Origin: Actinoplanes philippinensis
Lineage (GTDB): Bacteria; Actinomycetota; Actinomycetes; Mycobacteriales; Micromonosporaceae
Reading direction: 5' to 3'
DNA: 64,000 bases
Assembly (NCBI RefSeq): GCF_900113015.1
Contig: NZ_FONV01000002.1
Location: 558,001-622,000, forward strand
The notes beneath the pieces were generated by a model, which was given only the letters and a program-made list of their open reading frames with translations, was not told the origin of the DNA and made no database searches. Both the position numbers and the translations under genes were made by a program. Each line of letters begins with the position of its first letter. Within the stretch, counting starts at the first letter, position 1. Shown here in pieces: positions 1 to 9,249 of this stretch.

Positions 1-50
1 GGGGACCGTCGCGGAAAACACCCGGACAACCGGACGATACCGTTCCCTCT

Positions 51-1196
51 GTGGATTACACAGGCGATCCGGCCGGGGCACACGCTTACCTGGACGCCGC
101 CAGCGCGGCGCCTCTGCATCCGGTGGCCCGCGAGGCCCTGCTGGCCTCTCTCGCCGACGGCTGGGCCGATCCCGCACGGCTCTACGCGGCAGGGCGGCGG
201 GCCCAGCAGCTGCGCGACGCGTCCACCGCGGTGGTCGCCGAGATCTTGGGGGTACGCGCGGACGAGCTCACTTTCTGGCCCTCGGGGACCGCGGCGGCGC
301 AGGCGGCGGTGCTGGGCGGTCTCGGTGGCCGGAAGCGGGCCGGCCGGGTCCTGGTCCATTCAGCGATCGAGCACTCGGCCGTCCTGCACGCGGCCCGCGC
401 CGCCGAGGCCGTCGAGGTCGGTGTGGACCGGCTCGGCCGGCTCGACCTGGACGCCTGGGCGGCCGCGGTCCGCGGGGACGGGGTGGCCCTCGCGAGCCTG
501 ATCGGCGCCAGTCACGAAGTCGGCACGATCCAGCCGGTGGCCGCCGCGGCGGAGCTGTGCGCGGAGGCGGGCGTGCCGCTCTTCGTGGACGCGGCGCAGG
601 TCGTCGGGCGGGCGGAGCTGCCGGCCGGCTGGTCGCTGCTGAGCGCCAGCGCGCACAAGTGGGGCGGGCCGCCCGGAGTCGGTGTCCTGGTCGTCCGCAA
701 AGGTGTGCGCTGGCTCTCCCCGTACCCCCAGGATGATCTTTATCGCCCCGGCCCGCCGGGCTCGCTGGGCCTGCCGCAAGTGGTCGCGGCGGCCGCGAGC
801 CTGCGTGCCGCGGCAGGTGAGGCGGCGGCCGAGGCAGTGCGGCTGAGCGCGCTGGTCGATCGGATCCGGGAGCGCGTCGCGGCGACCGTGCCGGACGTGG
901 AGATCGTCGGCGACCCGGTCGGCCGGCTGCCGCATCTGGTGACGTTCAGCTGCCTGTACGTGGACGGCGAGGCGCTGCTGCACGCGCTGGACCGGCACGG
1001 GTTCGCGGTCTCGTCGGGGTCGTCGTGCACGTCGTCGACGCTGCGGCCCAGCCACGTGCTGGAGGCGATGGGCGTGCTCAGCCACGGCAACGTGCGGGTG
1101 TCGCTGCACCGGGAGACCACCGAGGCGGACGTGGAGAGATTCCTCACGGTGTTGCCGGGCCTGGTGGCGGACATCAGGGCGGAGGCGGGGCTCTGA
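51..1196 (+). CDS. Cysteine desulfurase (IscS/NifS family)
   Basis: PLP-dependent class V aminotransferase-fold enzyme of 381 residues that should remove sulfur from L-cysteine as an enzyme-bound persulfide. Visible landmarks are the PLP-lysine motif SAHKWGGP (Lys203), Asp180 in FVDAAQ, the His-containing EHSAV segment near 106-110 and the persulfide cysteine in SSGSSC (Cys326). The start is GTG at 51, close to the window edge. The stop overlaps the following TusA-like gene, so the two are probably translationally coupled and form a sulfur-donor/acceptor pair. The family is clear; which pathway it feeds (Fe-S clusters, thiolation or LipA/NadA) is inference. Confidence 0.93.
   Translation: MDYTGDPAGAHAYLDAASAAPLHPVAREALLASLADGWADPARLYAAGRRAQQLRDASTAVVAEILGVRADELTFWPSGTAAAQAAVLGGLGGRKRAGRVLVHSAIEHSAVLHAARAAEAVEVGVDRLGRLDLDAWAAAVRGDGVALASLIGASHEVGTIQPVAAAAELCAEAGVPLFVDAAQVVGRAELPAGWSLLSASAHKWGGPPGVGVLVVRKGVRWLSPYPQDDLYRPGPPGSLGLPQVVAAAASLRAAAGEAAAEAVRLSALVDRIRERVAATVPDVEIVGDPVGRLPHLVTFSCLYVDGEALLHALDRHGFAVSSGSSCTSSTLRPSHVLEAMGVLSHGNVRVSLHRETTEADVERFLTVLPGLVADIRAEAGL
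1181..1185 (+). promoter_or_regulatory. Shine-Dalgarno deciding the CTG start of the TusA-like gene
   Basis: GGAGG inside the last codons of the desulfurase gene, 7 bases before CTG 1193. No other initiation codon in the TusA frame has such a site. Confidence 0.6.
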
Positions 1197-1402
1197 TCAC
1201 CCTGGACTGCCGTGGTCTGCGCTGCCCGATCCCGGTCATCCGGCTGGCCAAGGCGATGCCGGGCGTGGCCGTCGGCGAGATCGTGCGGGTGCTCGCCGAC
1301 GACCCGGCCGCGGCCAACGACATCCCCGCCTGGTGCCGGATGAAGGGTCAGGAGTTCGTCGCGGCCGACGGCCATGCCTTCGACGTGCGCCGGGTGCTTT
1401 AG
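1193..1402 (+). CDS. TusA-like sulfurtransferase, probable CTG start
   Basis: Small (69 residues) SirA/TusA-family protein with the defining N-terminal CPxP motif (DCRGLRCPIP); the Cys receives persulfide sulfur from a cysteine desulfurase in this family. No ATG, GTG or TTG lies near the domain start in this frame. A CTG at 1193 overlaps the upstream TGA stop by four bases and sits 7 bases after a GGAGG at 1181-1185, so CTG is the best start. The stop interlocks with the stop of the convergent kinase gene (TTA/TAG sharing bases 1400-1401). Confidence 0.82.
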   Translation: MITLDCRGLRCPIPVIRLAKAMPGVAVGEIVRVLADDPAAANDIPAWCRMKGQEFVAADGHAFDVRRVL

Positions 1403-1899
1403 CCGAGGTAGTCGATCACCTGCGGGACCGGGTCCTTGGCCAGGAAGGTGTCGACGACCAGGCGAGGGCCGAGGTATGGCTCGTACTCGGCCTGGCGCTC
1501 CAGGACCCGCACCCAGTCCGGGATGCCCTCGTGGTCACGGGCCTGGTAACGCTCCTCGACCCGGCGGCGGTGCTCGGCGTCGTCACCGCAGACCACCTCG
1601 ACCACGCGCAGCGGCACCGCCATCCGCTCGGCCAGATCGGTCCACAGCTCCCGCGCCGACTTGACCGGGTTGACCGCGTCGATGATCACGTGGTGGCCGA
1701 TTCTGATCTGTTCCTCGGCGAGCGCGGCCACCACGCCGTAGGCGGCATATCCGGGCCGGGGCTCGTGCACCCCGTACCGCTGCAGGGTGAAGTCGACGAT
1801 GTCGACCGCCAGGACCGCCGCGGGCAGCTCGGCTGCGACCGCGGCGGCCAGGGTGCTCTTGCCGACTCCGGGGAGGCCGGCGAAAACCGCTAGAACCAT
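1399..1899 (-). CDS. AAA/P-loop small-molecule kinase-like ATPase
   Basis: A 166-residue P-loop protein beginning almost directly with a Walker A motif (GLPGVGKST, residues 8-16), followed by a DxxD-type segment (VDIVDF) and an Arg-rich lid region (EHRRRVEERY). The layout matches small kinases of the AAA_33 / zeta-toxin-like / gluconate-kinase-like group, which phosphorylate small metabolites. The substrate cannot be read from the sequence. It lies 18 bases downstream of the PfkB-type kinase gene on the same strand, so the two may be co-transcribed. Confidence 0.75.
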   Translation of the reverse strand: MVLAVFAGLPGVGKSTLAAAVAAELPAAVLAVDIVDFTLQRYGVHEPRPGYAAYGVVAALAEEQIRIGHHVIIDAVNPVKSARELWTDLAERMAVPLRVVEVVCGDDAEHRRRVEERYQARDHEGIPDWVRVLERQAEYEPYLGPRLVVDTFLAKDPVPQVIDYLG

Positions 1900-1917
1900 G
1901 TCTTGAGGTCTACGCCC

Positions 1918-2940
<1,023 letters not shown>

Positions 2941-2958
2941 CTACCGGTCGGTTACAGC

Positions 2959-2992
2959 GAACAGGCCGCCCCGTGAACGGGACGGCCTGTTC
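2959..2992 (-). terminator. Hairpin terminator after the HesB/ErpA-like gene
   Basis: Inverted repeat with 14-base arms (2959-2972 and 2979-2992, one mismatch) and a 6-base loop, in the gap between the ErpA-like gene and adoK. It separates the two genes although they share a strand. Confidence 0.7.
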
Positions 2993-3006
2993 GTGAGAAG
3001 CCTGAC

Positions 3007-3375
3007 TCAGTGGAACGAGTCACCACAGGCGCAGGAGTTCTGCGCGTTGGGGTTGTCGATCGTGAAGCCCTGCGCGTCGATCCGGTCGGCGAAGTCGATG
3101 GTCGCGCCGGCCAGGTAGGGAGCGCTCATCCGGTCCACCACGACCTCGACGCCGTCGAAGTCGCTGACGATGTCCCCGTCGAGCGAGCGCTCGTCGAAGA
3201 AGAGCTGGTAGCGCAGGCCGGAGCAGCCACCGGGCTGTACGGCGATACGCAGGCGCAGGTCGTCGCGCCCTTCCTGCTCGATCAGGGCCTTGACCTTAAC
3301 CGCGGCGACGTCGGTGAGGATGACGCCGGTCGGGGCGGTCGCCTCGGTCGACTCGGTGTGCGCTTCAGTGGTCAC
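3007..3375 (-). CDS. erpA: HesB/IscA/ErpA-type iron-sulfur insertion protein
   Basis: A-type Fe-S carrier of 122 residues. The three conserved ligand cysteines are present: Cys51 in GGCSGL and Cys115/Cys117 in the C-terminal CACG. The roughly 16 N-terminal residues are polar and low in complexity, typical of actinobacterial members. It would pass clusters to apo-enzymes; candidate clients in this window are NadA and LipA. The same gene (Rv2204c) sits between adoK and glycerate kinase in mycobacteria. Confidence 0.92.
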   Translation of the reverse strand: MTTEAHTESTEATAPTGVILTDVAAVKVKALIEQEGRDDLRLRIAVQPGGCSGLRYQLFFDERSLDGDIVSDFDGVEVVVDRMSAPYLAGATIDFADRIDAQGFTIDNPNAQNSCACGDSFH

Positions 3376-3463
3376 TAGGTATCTCCCTGCCAGGTGCGGT
3401 CATGTGCCGTACCAGGCAACGCTAACCCCATTCCCTCCGATTCCCAATCCGGGGCAGCACAGA

Positions 3464-4570
3464 TCACCTGCTCCACTGCCCGGCCAGGCGCGTGGCGAGT
3501 TCCCGCAGCCCACGGGCGGGTTCGGCGAGAGCGGTCTCGACGTTGCCGAAATGCTCCACGAGGGTGTGCGTCTCGGTCACGCCGGCGGCCGCAGCCTCCC
3601 GCTGGCCGGTCTCGTTGCGCCCGGCCAGGACGACGCACGGCAGGCCACGGTCCCGGGCGCCGGCCGCGATCCCGGCCACCACCTTGCCCCGCAGCGACTG
3701 GTGGTCGAACGAGCCCTCCCCGGTGATCACCAGATCGGCGGCGTCCAGCTCGGCGTCCAGGCCGATCAGATTCGTGACCAGGTTGATACCCGACGTCACC
3801 CGGCCACCGAGCGCGATCAGGGCCGCGCCGATCCCGCCGGCCGCGCCGCCGCCCGGCTGCAGAGCCAGGTCCTTGAGGTCGAAGGCGCGCTCCAGCACCC
3901 CGGCGAAGTGCTCCAGCGCCACGTCCAGCAGCAGCACGTCCTCGCGGGAGGCGCCCTTCTGCGGGCCGAAGACGTTGCTGGCGCCGTGCAGGCCGGTCAG
4001 CGGGTTGTCGACGTCGGTCGCCGCGACCAGGCGGACCTGCCGCAGCTGGGGGACGCCGCCCAGGGCGGCCGCGTTGATCAGGGCGGCGCCGCCGTACGGC
4101 AGGGCGTAGCCGCTCTCGTCGAGCGGGGCGGCGCCGAGAGCGGCCAGCATGCCGGCGCCGGCGTCGTTGACCGCGGAGCCGCCCAGACCGACCACGATCT
4201 CGCCGGCGCCGGACTCCACCGCGGCGGCGAGCAGCAGGCCCAGGCCGTACGAGGTGGCCCGTTTCGGGTCGCGCTCCTCGGCGGTCAGCAGGTGCAGGCC
4301 GCACGCCTGGGCGCTCTCCACGTAGGCGACGCCGCCGGCCAGCAGGATCTCGCCACGGGCCGGCCGGCCCAGCGGATCCACCGTGTCGACCGGGACGCGC
4401 CGGCCGTCGAGGGCGGTGGCGAGCACCTCGACGAAGCCGGGGCCGCCGTCGGCGAGCGGACGCTGGACGAGGACGTCACCGGGAGCGGACCAGCCGTCGG
4501 CGACAGCCCGGGCGACTTCGGGGGCGGAAAGGGTGCCGGCGAACTTGTCCGGACAGATCAGTACGCGCAC
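3464..4570 (-). CDS. glxK: Glycerate kinase (GlxK family)
   Basis: A 368-residue type-1 glycerate kinase. It opens with the family hallmark VLICPDKFAGTL and contains the conserved GLGGSAVNDAGAGM and GGGAAGGIGAAL glycine-rich segments and the late motif VITGEGSFDHQSLRGK. It phosphorylates D-glycerate with ATP. The start is taken as GTG 4570, directly before the conserved N-terminus; upstream residues in the same frame do not match the family. It is divergent from nadA across about 60 bases, which must hold both promoters. Confidence 0.9.
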   Translation of the reverse strand: MRVLICPDKFAGTLSAPEVARAVADGWSAPGDVLVQRPLADGGPGFVEVLATALDGRRVPVDTVDPLGRPARGEILLAGGVAYVESAQACGLHLLTAEERDPKRATSYGLGLLLAAAVESGAGEIVVGLGGSAVNDAGAGMLAALGAAPLDESGYALPYGGAALINAAALGGVPQLRQVRLVAATDVDNPLTGLHGASNVFGPQKGASREDVLLLDVALEHFAGVLERAFDLKDLALQPGGGAAGGIGAALIALGGRVTSGINLVTNLIGLDAELDAADLVITGEGSFDHQSLRGKVVAGIAAGARDRGLPCVVLAGRNETGQREAAAAGVTETHTLVEHFGNVETALAEPARGLRELATRLAGQWSR

Positions 4571-4630
4571 ACCGCGAGTGTGGCAGCCCACTCTCCGGGG
4601 CGCAGCTACCGTCTCATCCGCTGTGCAACG

Positions 4631-5809
4631 ATGGCGGACGTGACGTCGACCTGGACCGAACCCTCGAACACCCCGCTGTCCCTGCTCCTGCTCGGCAAGG
4701 GCACCGACCCGGCGAGCGAGCGCGGGGTCGACTGCCCCGGCGATCTGCCCGCCCCCTCCGACCCCGATCTGGTGGCGCGCGCCACCGCGGCGAAGGCGGC
4801 GCTCGGCGACCGGGTGTTCGTGCTCGGCCACCACTACCAGCGTGACGAGGTCATCCAGTTCGCCGACGTCACCGGCGACTCGTTCAAGCTCGCCCAGCAG
4901 GCAGCCGCCCGGCCGGACGCGGAGTTCATCGTCTTCTGCGGCGTGCACTTCATGGCCGAGAGCGCGGACATCCTCACCAAGCCCGATCAGAAGGTGATCC
5001 TGCCCGACCTCGCGGCCGGCTGCTCGATGGCCGACATGGCGGTGCTCGGCCAGGTCGAGACCGCCTGGGAGCACTTCCAGGACCTCGGCATCACCGACCA
5101 GATCGTCCCCGTGACGTACATGAACTCGTCCGCCGACATCAAGGGTTTCGTCGGCCGCAACAAGGGCGTGGTCTGCACCTCGTCCAACGCCAAGCGCGCC
5201 CTGGACTGGTCGTTCGAGCAGGGATCGAAGGTGTTCTTCCTGCCCGACCAGCACCTCGGCCGCAACACCGCCGTCCTCGAGATGGGCTTCGACCTCGACG
5301 ACTGCGTCCTCTACGACCCGCACAAGCCGCACGGCGGCCTCACCGGCGAGCAGCTGACCGACGCCCGCATGATCCTCTGGCGCGGCCACTGCTCGGTGCA
5401 CGGCCGGTTCACCCTCGACAGCGTGCGCGAGGTCCGCGAGCGGGTCCCCGGCGTCAACGTGCTGGTCCACCCCGAGTGCCGGCACGACGTGGTGAAGGCC
5501 GCCGACTACGTCGGCTCGACCGAGTACATCATCAAGGCCCTCGACGCGGCGCCGTCCGGTTCGGCGTGGGCGGTGGGCACCGAGCTGAATCTGGTACGCC
5601 GGCTCGCGCTCGCCCACCCGGACAAGCAGATCATGTTCCTCGACCGGACGGTCTGTTACTGCTCCACCATGAACCGGATCGACCTCCCCCATCTGGTCTG
5701 GGCTCTGGAGGAGCTGGTGGCCGGACGGGTGCCGAACGTCATCACGGTGGATGAGAAGACCGCGCACGAGGCTCGGGTCGCGCTCGACCAGATGCTCGCC
5801 TTGCCGTAA
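4631..5809 (+). CDS. nadA: Quinolinate synthase NadA
   Basis: A 392-residue enzyme that condenses iminoaspartate with dihydroxyacetone phosphate to give quinolinate for NAD synthesis. Family motifs are GHHYQRDEV, FCGVHFMAE, the LPDLAAGCSMADM segment, YMNSSADIK, PDQHLGRN, HPECRHDVV and the C-terminal CYCSTMN. The cysteines in FCGVHF, CTSSN and CYCSTM are those expected for 4Fe-4S ligation or nearby. Start ATG 4631 was chosen because homology begins just after it. No nadB or nadC is adjacent, which is unusual since these often form an operon. Confidence 0.94.
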   Translation: MADVTSTWTEPSNTPLSLLLLGKGTDPASERGVDCPGDLPAPSDPDLVARATAAKAALGDRVFVLGHHYQRDEVIQFADVTGDSFKLAQQAAARPDAEFIVFCGVHFMAESADILTKPDQKVILPDLAAGCSMADMAVLGQVETAWEHFQDLGITDQIVPVTYMNSSADIKGFVGRNKGVVCTSSNAKRALDWSFEQGSKVFFLPDQHLGRNTAVLEMGFDLDDCVLYDPHKPHGGLTGEQLTDARMILWRGHCSVHGRFTLDSVREVRERVPGVNVLVHPECRHDVVKAADYVGSTEYIIKALDAAPSGSAWAVGTELNLVRRLALAHPDKQIMFLDRTVCYCSTMNRIDLPHLVWALEELVAGRVPNVITVDEKTAHEARVALDQMLALP

Positions 5810-6015
5810 CGGTGGGTAGTCAAACGAATCCACCCACATGGCTGATTCTTTAAGCGCGCCTTAGTCAACAGCATTTAAACGGCGTTTCAACGCTCGCCAC
5901 GGCTGCCGTGGTTGTCACTCAGCGCTATGCTTCCCCGGTTGCAGAATCGGGTACCCCCGCCCGCGCTCTGCTTTTCGACTGCGGGCGTTCGCGCGCCCAC
6001 CGGCTGGAGGTTACG

Positions 6016-7371
6016 TTGACCGACGATGTCCTCATCGTGCACGGCGGTACGCCGCTGCAGGGACAGATCCGGGTCCGTGGCGCCAAGAATCTCGTATCCA
6101 AGGCCATGGTCGCCGCCCTGCTCGGCGAGTCGCCGAGCCGCCTCTTCGACGTCCCGCGGATCCGCGACGTGGAGGTGGTCAGCGGCCTTCTCGAGCTGCA
6201 CGGTGTGAAGGTCACCGCGGGCGTCGAGGACGGCGAGCTGGTGATGGACCCCACCAACGTGGAGTCCGCCAGCACCGACGAGATCAACGTGCACGCGGGT
6301 TCGAGCCGCATCCCGATCCTGTTCTGCGGGCCGCTGCTGCACCGGCTCGGCCACGCGTTCATCCCGGACCTGGGTGGCTGCCACATCGGCCCCCGGCCGA
6401 TCGACTTCCACATCAAGGCGCTGCGTGAGTTCGGCGCCGTCGTCGACAAGACCCCCGAGGGCATGCACCTGAGCGCCCCGAACGGTCTGCACGGCGCCAA
6501 GCTGGAGCTGCCGTACCCGAGCGTCGGCGCGACCGAGCAGGTGCTGCTCACCGCGGTCCGCGCGGAGGGCGTCACCGAGCTGCGCAACGCCGCCATCGAG
6601 CCGGAGATCATGGACCTCATCTGCATCCTGCAGAAGATGGGCGCCATCATCACCGTGCACACCGATCGGGTCATCGAGATCCAGGGCGTGCCCCGGCTGT
6701 ACGGCTACGAGCACAAGCCGATCCCGGACCGGATCGAGGCCGCCAGCTGGGCCGCGGCCGCGCTCGCCACCCGCGGCGAGATCGAGGTCGTCGGCGCCCG
6801 CCAGGCCGACATGATGACGTTCCTGAACGTCTTCCGGTCCATCGGCGGCGAGCTGAAGATCACCGACGACCGGGTGGCCCGCGAGGGTGTCTCCGGCGCC
6901 GAGGGCGGCATCAAGTTCTGGCACCCCGGCGGCGAGCTCAAGGCCGTCGCGCTGGAGACCGACGTCCACCCCGGCTTCATGACCGACTGGCAGCAGCCGC
7001 TCGTGGTCGCGCTGACCCAGGCCCGGGGCATTTCGATCATGCACGAGACGGTGTACGAGCAGCGGCTGGGCTACACCGAGGCGCTGAACCAGATGGGCGC
7101 GACCATCCAGGTCTACCGGGACTGCCTCGGCGGCACCCCGTGCCGCTTCGGCCGCCGCAACTTCATGCACTCCGCGGTCATCGCCGGCCCGTCCAAGCTG
7201 CACGCCGCCGACCTGCGCATCCCCGACCTGCGGGCCGGGTTCGCGCACCTGATCGCGGCGCTCGCCGCCGAGGGCACGTCGCGGGTCTACGGCGTCGACC
7301 TGATCAAGCGTGGTTACGAGGACTTCGAAGCCAAGCTGTCCGCGCTCGGCGCCCACGTCGAGCGGCCCTGA
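6016..7371 (+). CDS. murA: UDP-N-acetylglucosamine 1-carboxyvinyltransferase (MurA)
   Basis: Cytoplasmic enzyme of peptidoglycan synthesis that transfers enolpyruvate from PEP to UDP-GlcNAc. The 451-residue length fits the family. Visible features are the N-terminal GAKN motif (22-25) and the loop LGGCHIGPRP with the catalytic, fosfomycin-target cysteine (Cys122). The start is TTG 6016, which has GGAGG five bases upstream; longer in-frame starts add non-homologous residues. The AT-rich stretch at 5840-5890 probably contains the promoter. Confidence 0.93.
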   Translation: MTDDVLIVHGGTPLQGQIRVRGAKNLVSKAMVAALLGESPSRLFDVPRIRDVEVVSGLLELHGVKVTAGVEDGELVMDPTNVESASTDEINVHAGSSRIPILFCGPLLHRLGHAFIPDLGGCHIGPRPIDFHIKALREFGAVVDKTPEGMHLSAPNGLHGAKLELPYPSVGATEQVLLTAVRAEGVTELRNAAIEPEIMDLICILQKMGAIITVHTDRVIEIQGVPRLYGYEHKPIPDRIEAASWAAAALATRGEIEVVGARQADMMTFLNVFRSIGGELKITDDRVAREGVSGAEGGIKFWHPGGELKAVALETDVHPGFMTDWQQPLVVALTQARGISIMHETVYEQRLGYTEALNQMGATIQVYRDCLGGTPCRFGRRNFMHSAVIAGPSKLHAADLRIPDLRAGFAHLIAALAAEGTSRVYGVDLIKRGYEDFEAKLSALGAHVERP

Positions 7372-7393
7372 TCTGCTATTTAGTCACGATCGA

Positions 7394-7424
7394 CGGCGCG
7401 GTGTGTGACACACCGCGCCGTTTG
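7394..7424 (+). terminator. Strong rho-independent-type terminator after murA
   Basis: Perfect 12-bp stem (7394-7405 with 7409-7420), 3-base loop, followed by TTT. It lies between murA and the DUF3043 gene. Confidence 0.85.
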
Positions 7425-7438
7425 GCTACGCTTCTGGA

Positions 7439-8062
7439 GTGTCCCCGCTGTTTCGCCGCAAGTCCACCGACCTCGTCGCCGACGCCACCGCCTCGGTGAC
7501 CGAGGACGAGTCCGCCACGGTCCACCGCAAGGGCTACACCCCCAGCAAGAAAGAGCTGGGCGTGGTCACCCCCAAACGGACCGTCCAGGGCCGCCGCGTG
7601 CAGGACCCGGCGCCCGCCAACCGCAAAGAGGCCTACAAGCAGCTCCGCGAGCGGCAGCGGGCCGAGCGGCTCGAGGCGTCCGAGGGCATGCGCAACGGCG
7701 ACGAGCGCTACCTGCTCGCCCGTGACCGGGGGCCGGAGCGCTCCCTGGTCCGCGACATCGTCGACTCCCGGCGCACCGCGGGGTCGTACTTCATCGCCGG
7801 TGCCGTGCTCGTGCTGATCGGCTCGTCGATCCGGATCCCGGCCGTGCAGACCGCCAGCACCCTGTTGTGGGCGGGTCTGGCGCTCGCCGTCCTCGTCGAC
7901 AGCATCTTCATCAGCCGGCGTATCAAGAAGCTCGTCCGCGCTCGCTTCCCGGAGACCACGCAGCGGCTCGGGTCGCTGTACTTCTACGGCATCATGCGCG
8001 GTCTGACGTTCCGCCGGATGCGCGTCCCGAAGCCGAAGGTGGAGCTGGGCGCCACGGTCTGA
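7439..8062 (+). CDS. DUF3043 family membrane protein
   Basis: A 207-residue actinobacterial protein with a basic, charged N-terminal cytoplasmic part (including KGYTPSKK, residues 31-38), two predicted membrane segments (about 115-131 and 139-157) and a basic C-terminal tail. Function is unknown. M. tuberculosis Rv2206, a membrane protein in the same neighbourhood, is the likely counterpart. Start GTG 7439 directly follows a CTGGAG ribosome site. The gene is isolated by terminators on both sides. Confidence 0.85.
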   Translation: MSPLFRRKSTDLVADATASVTEDESATVHRKGYTPSKKELGVVTPKRTVQGRRVQDPAPANRKEAYKQLRERQRAERLEASEGMRNGDERYLLARDRGPERSLVRDIVDSRRTAGSYFIAGAVLVLIGSSIRIPAVQTASTLLWAGLALAVLVDSIFISRRIKKLVRARFPETTQRLGSLYFYGIMRGLTFRRMRVPKPKVELGATV

Positions 8063-8075
8063 CCTGTCCACACCG

Positions 8076-8104
8076 AAAGCGGAGGCCCTCAGGCCTCCGC
8101 TTTT
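8076..8104. terminator. Bidirectional terminator between DUF3043 and AzlD genes
   Basis: Perfect 12-bp stem (8076-8087 / 8092-8103) with a CTCA loop, A-run on one side and T-run on the other, so it can stop both convergent genes. Confidence 0.88.
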
Positions 8105-8112
8105 CTGCGTGG

Positions 8113-8421
8113 TCAATGCAGGCCGGCCAGGCGGAGCAGGGCCGTAACCGCGGCTGCGGCGATCACCACCAGCACGAACGGGGCTTTTCGCCAGGCCAGC
8201 AGGGTGCCAGCCAGAACACCCGCCGGACGGGCGAAGCCGGCGAACTCGCTTCCGGCCATCAGGGTCGCCGTGGCGGCCAGTGCAGCGAGAAGTGCTGCCG
8301 CCGACATCGGGAGCATCCGCTGCAAGGAGGCGGAGAGTTCGAGGCGGTCACGGAGCAGGACTCCGCTGAGGCGGAACGCGTAGGTGCCGACGGCCAGTAC
8401 CAGAATCGCGGCGATCAGCAC
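8113..8421 (-). CDS. azlD: AzlD-type branched-chain amino acid exporter subunit
   Basis: A small (102 residues) and very hydrophobic protein with about four membrane segments. The N-terminal AVGTYAFRLSG and the central RMLPMSAAALLAAL segments are typical of AzlD. AzlD works with AzlC as a two-part exporter of branched-chain amino acids in known systems. It overlaps the azlC stop by 7 bases, so the pair is translationally coupled. Confidence 0.87.
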   Translation of the reverse strand: MLIAAILVLAVGTYAFRLSGVLLRDRLELSASLQRMLPMSAAALLAALAATATLMAGSEFAGFARPAGVLAGTLLAWRKAPFVLVVIAAAAVTALLRLAGLH

Positions 8422-9182
8422 TTCTCCCCCTCAGGGACGTCGCTGGAAGCGGAGGCCGTGCGGACCGCGCCGGCCGGGGTATCGGCGGGCTCGGGGTCGG
8501 CCGGGGTGGGGTGGCGGGGCAGGGAGCCGGGGCGGATCAGGGTCAGGAGGCCCAGGAGGGCGCACATGACCGGGAGGCCGGCCGGGAGGAACGGGGTCAG
8601 CAGGACGGCCGCGGCGGCGCCGGTCAGGGCGACCAGGCGGGTGGAGCGGTCTCGCAGGGACGGCAGGATCAGGGCTATCAGGCCGGCCGGGAAGGCGGCG
8701 TCGAGGCCGAGGGCGTCCGGGTCGCCGGTGGCGCCGCCGAGGAGGACGCCGAGGAGGACTCCGGTGTTCCAGCACACGAAGAGGCTGCCGCCGACCAGCC
8801 AGTAGACGCGGCGGCGGGCGGCCGGCTCGGACTCGGCGAGGGTGAAGGCGACCGTCTCGTCGGTCATCAGGTGGCTGCCGATGAGACGGTCACGCCAGCG
8901 GGCGCCGAGGGTGTCGGCGACGGCCAGGCCGAACGGCAGATGACGGGCGTTGAGCAGCAGGCCGGCCACCACGGCGGCGACCGGGTTGCCGGCCGCGAGC
9001 AGGCCGACGGCCAGGAACTGGGCTCCCCCGGCGAAGATCGTCACCGACATGACGATCGGGACCCAGGCGGGCAGGCCGTACGCGATCGTGATGGCGCCGA
9101 ACGATGCGCCGACCGCCATGGACGCGGCAGCCAGCGCGCCGATGTCGCGGACCTGGGCGCGCGTTCGATATAACGTCCCCAT
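8415..9182 (-). CDS. azlC: AzlC-type branched-chain amino acid exporter subunit
   Basis: A 255-residue polytopic membrane protein of the AzlC/YgaZ family. Recognisable parts are the first helix with GASFGAITIAYGLP, the FAGGAQF motif, the LLLNARHLPFGLA segment and SHLMTDETVAF. The C-terminal 35 residues are a polar Pro/Ala-rich tail not usual for the family. The start is ATG 9182; longer alternatives would run across the divergent promoter region. Divergent from the XRE-cupin regulator, which probably controls it. Confidence 0.88.
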   Translation of the reverse strand: MGTLYRTRAQVRDIGALAAASMAVGASFGAITIAYGLPAWVPIVMSVTIFAGGAQFLAVGLLAAGNPVAAVVAGLLLNARHLPFGLAVADTLGARWRDRLIGSHLMTDETVAFTLAESEPAARRRVYWLVGGSLFVCWNTGVLLGVLLGGATGDPDALGLDAAFPAGLIALILPSLRDRSTRLVALTGAAAAVLLTPFLPAGLPVMCALLGLLTLIRPGSLPRHPTPADPEPADTPAGAVRTASASSDVPEGEKC

Positions 9183-9183
9183 A

Positions 9184-9227
9184 GTTCGACATGCTGAACG
9201 ATTCGCGAGGCGTTCGTCAAACCGAAC
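9184..9227. promoter_or_regulatory. Candidate operator pair for the XRE-cupin regulator
   Basis: Two interrupted palindromes share the half-site GTTCG/CGAAC in the azlC-regulator gap: 9184-9199 (6 of 8 base pairs match, centre CATG) and 9212-9227 (outer 5 pairs match). They start 28 bases apart. The spacing and sharing of half-sites fit a dimeric HTH protein, but no promoter has been defined here. Confidence 0.45.
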
Positions 9228-9249
9228 ACTTGGACCGATGGAGCGAACA

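Noticed and set aside
5813..5838. Terminator after nadA
   Set aside because: Only a 6-bp GTGGGT/ACCCAC pairing with a long loop; too weak to call.
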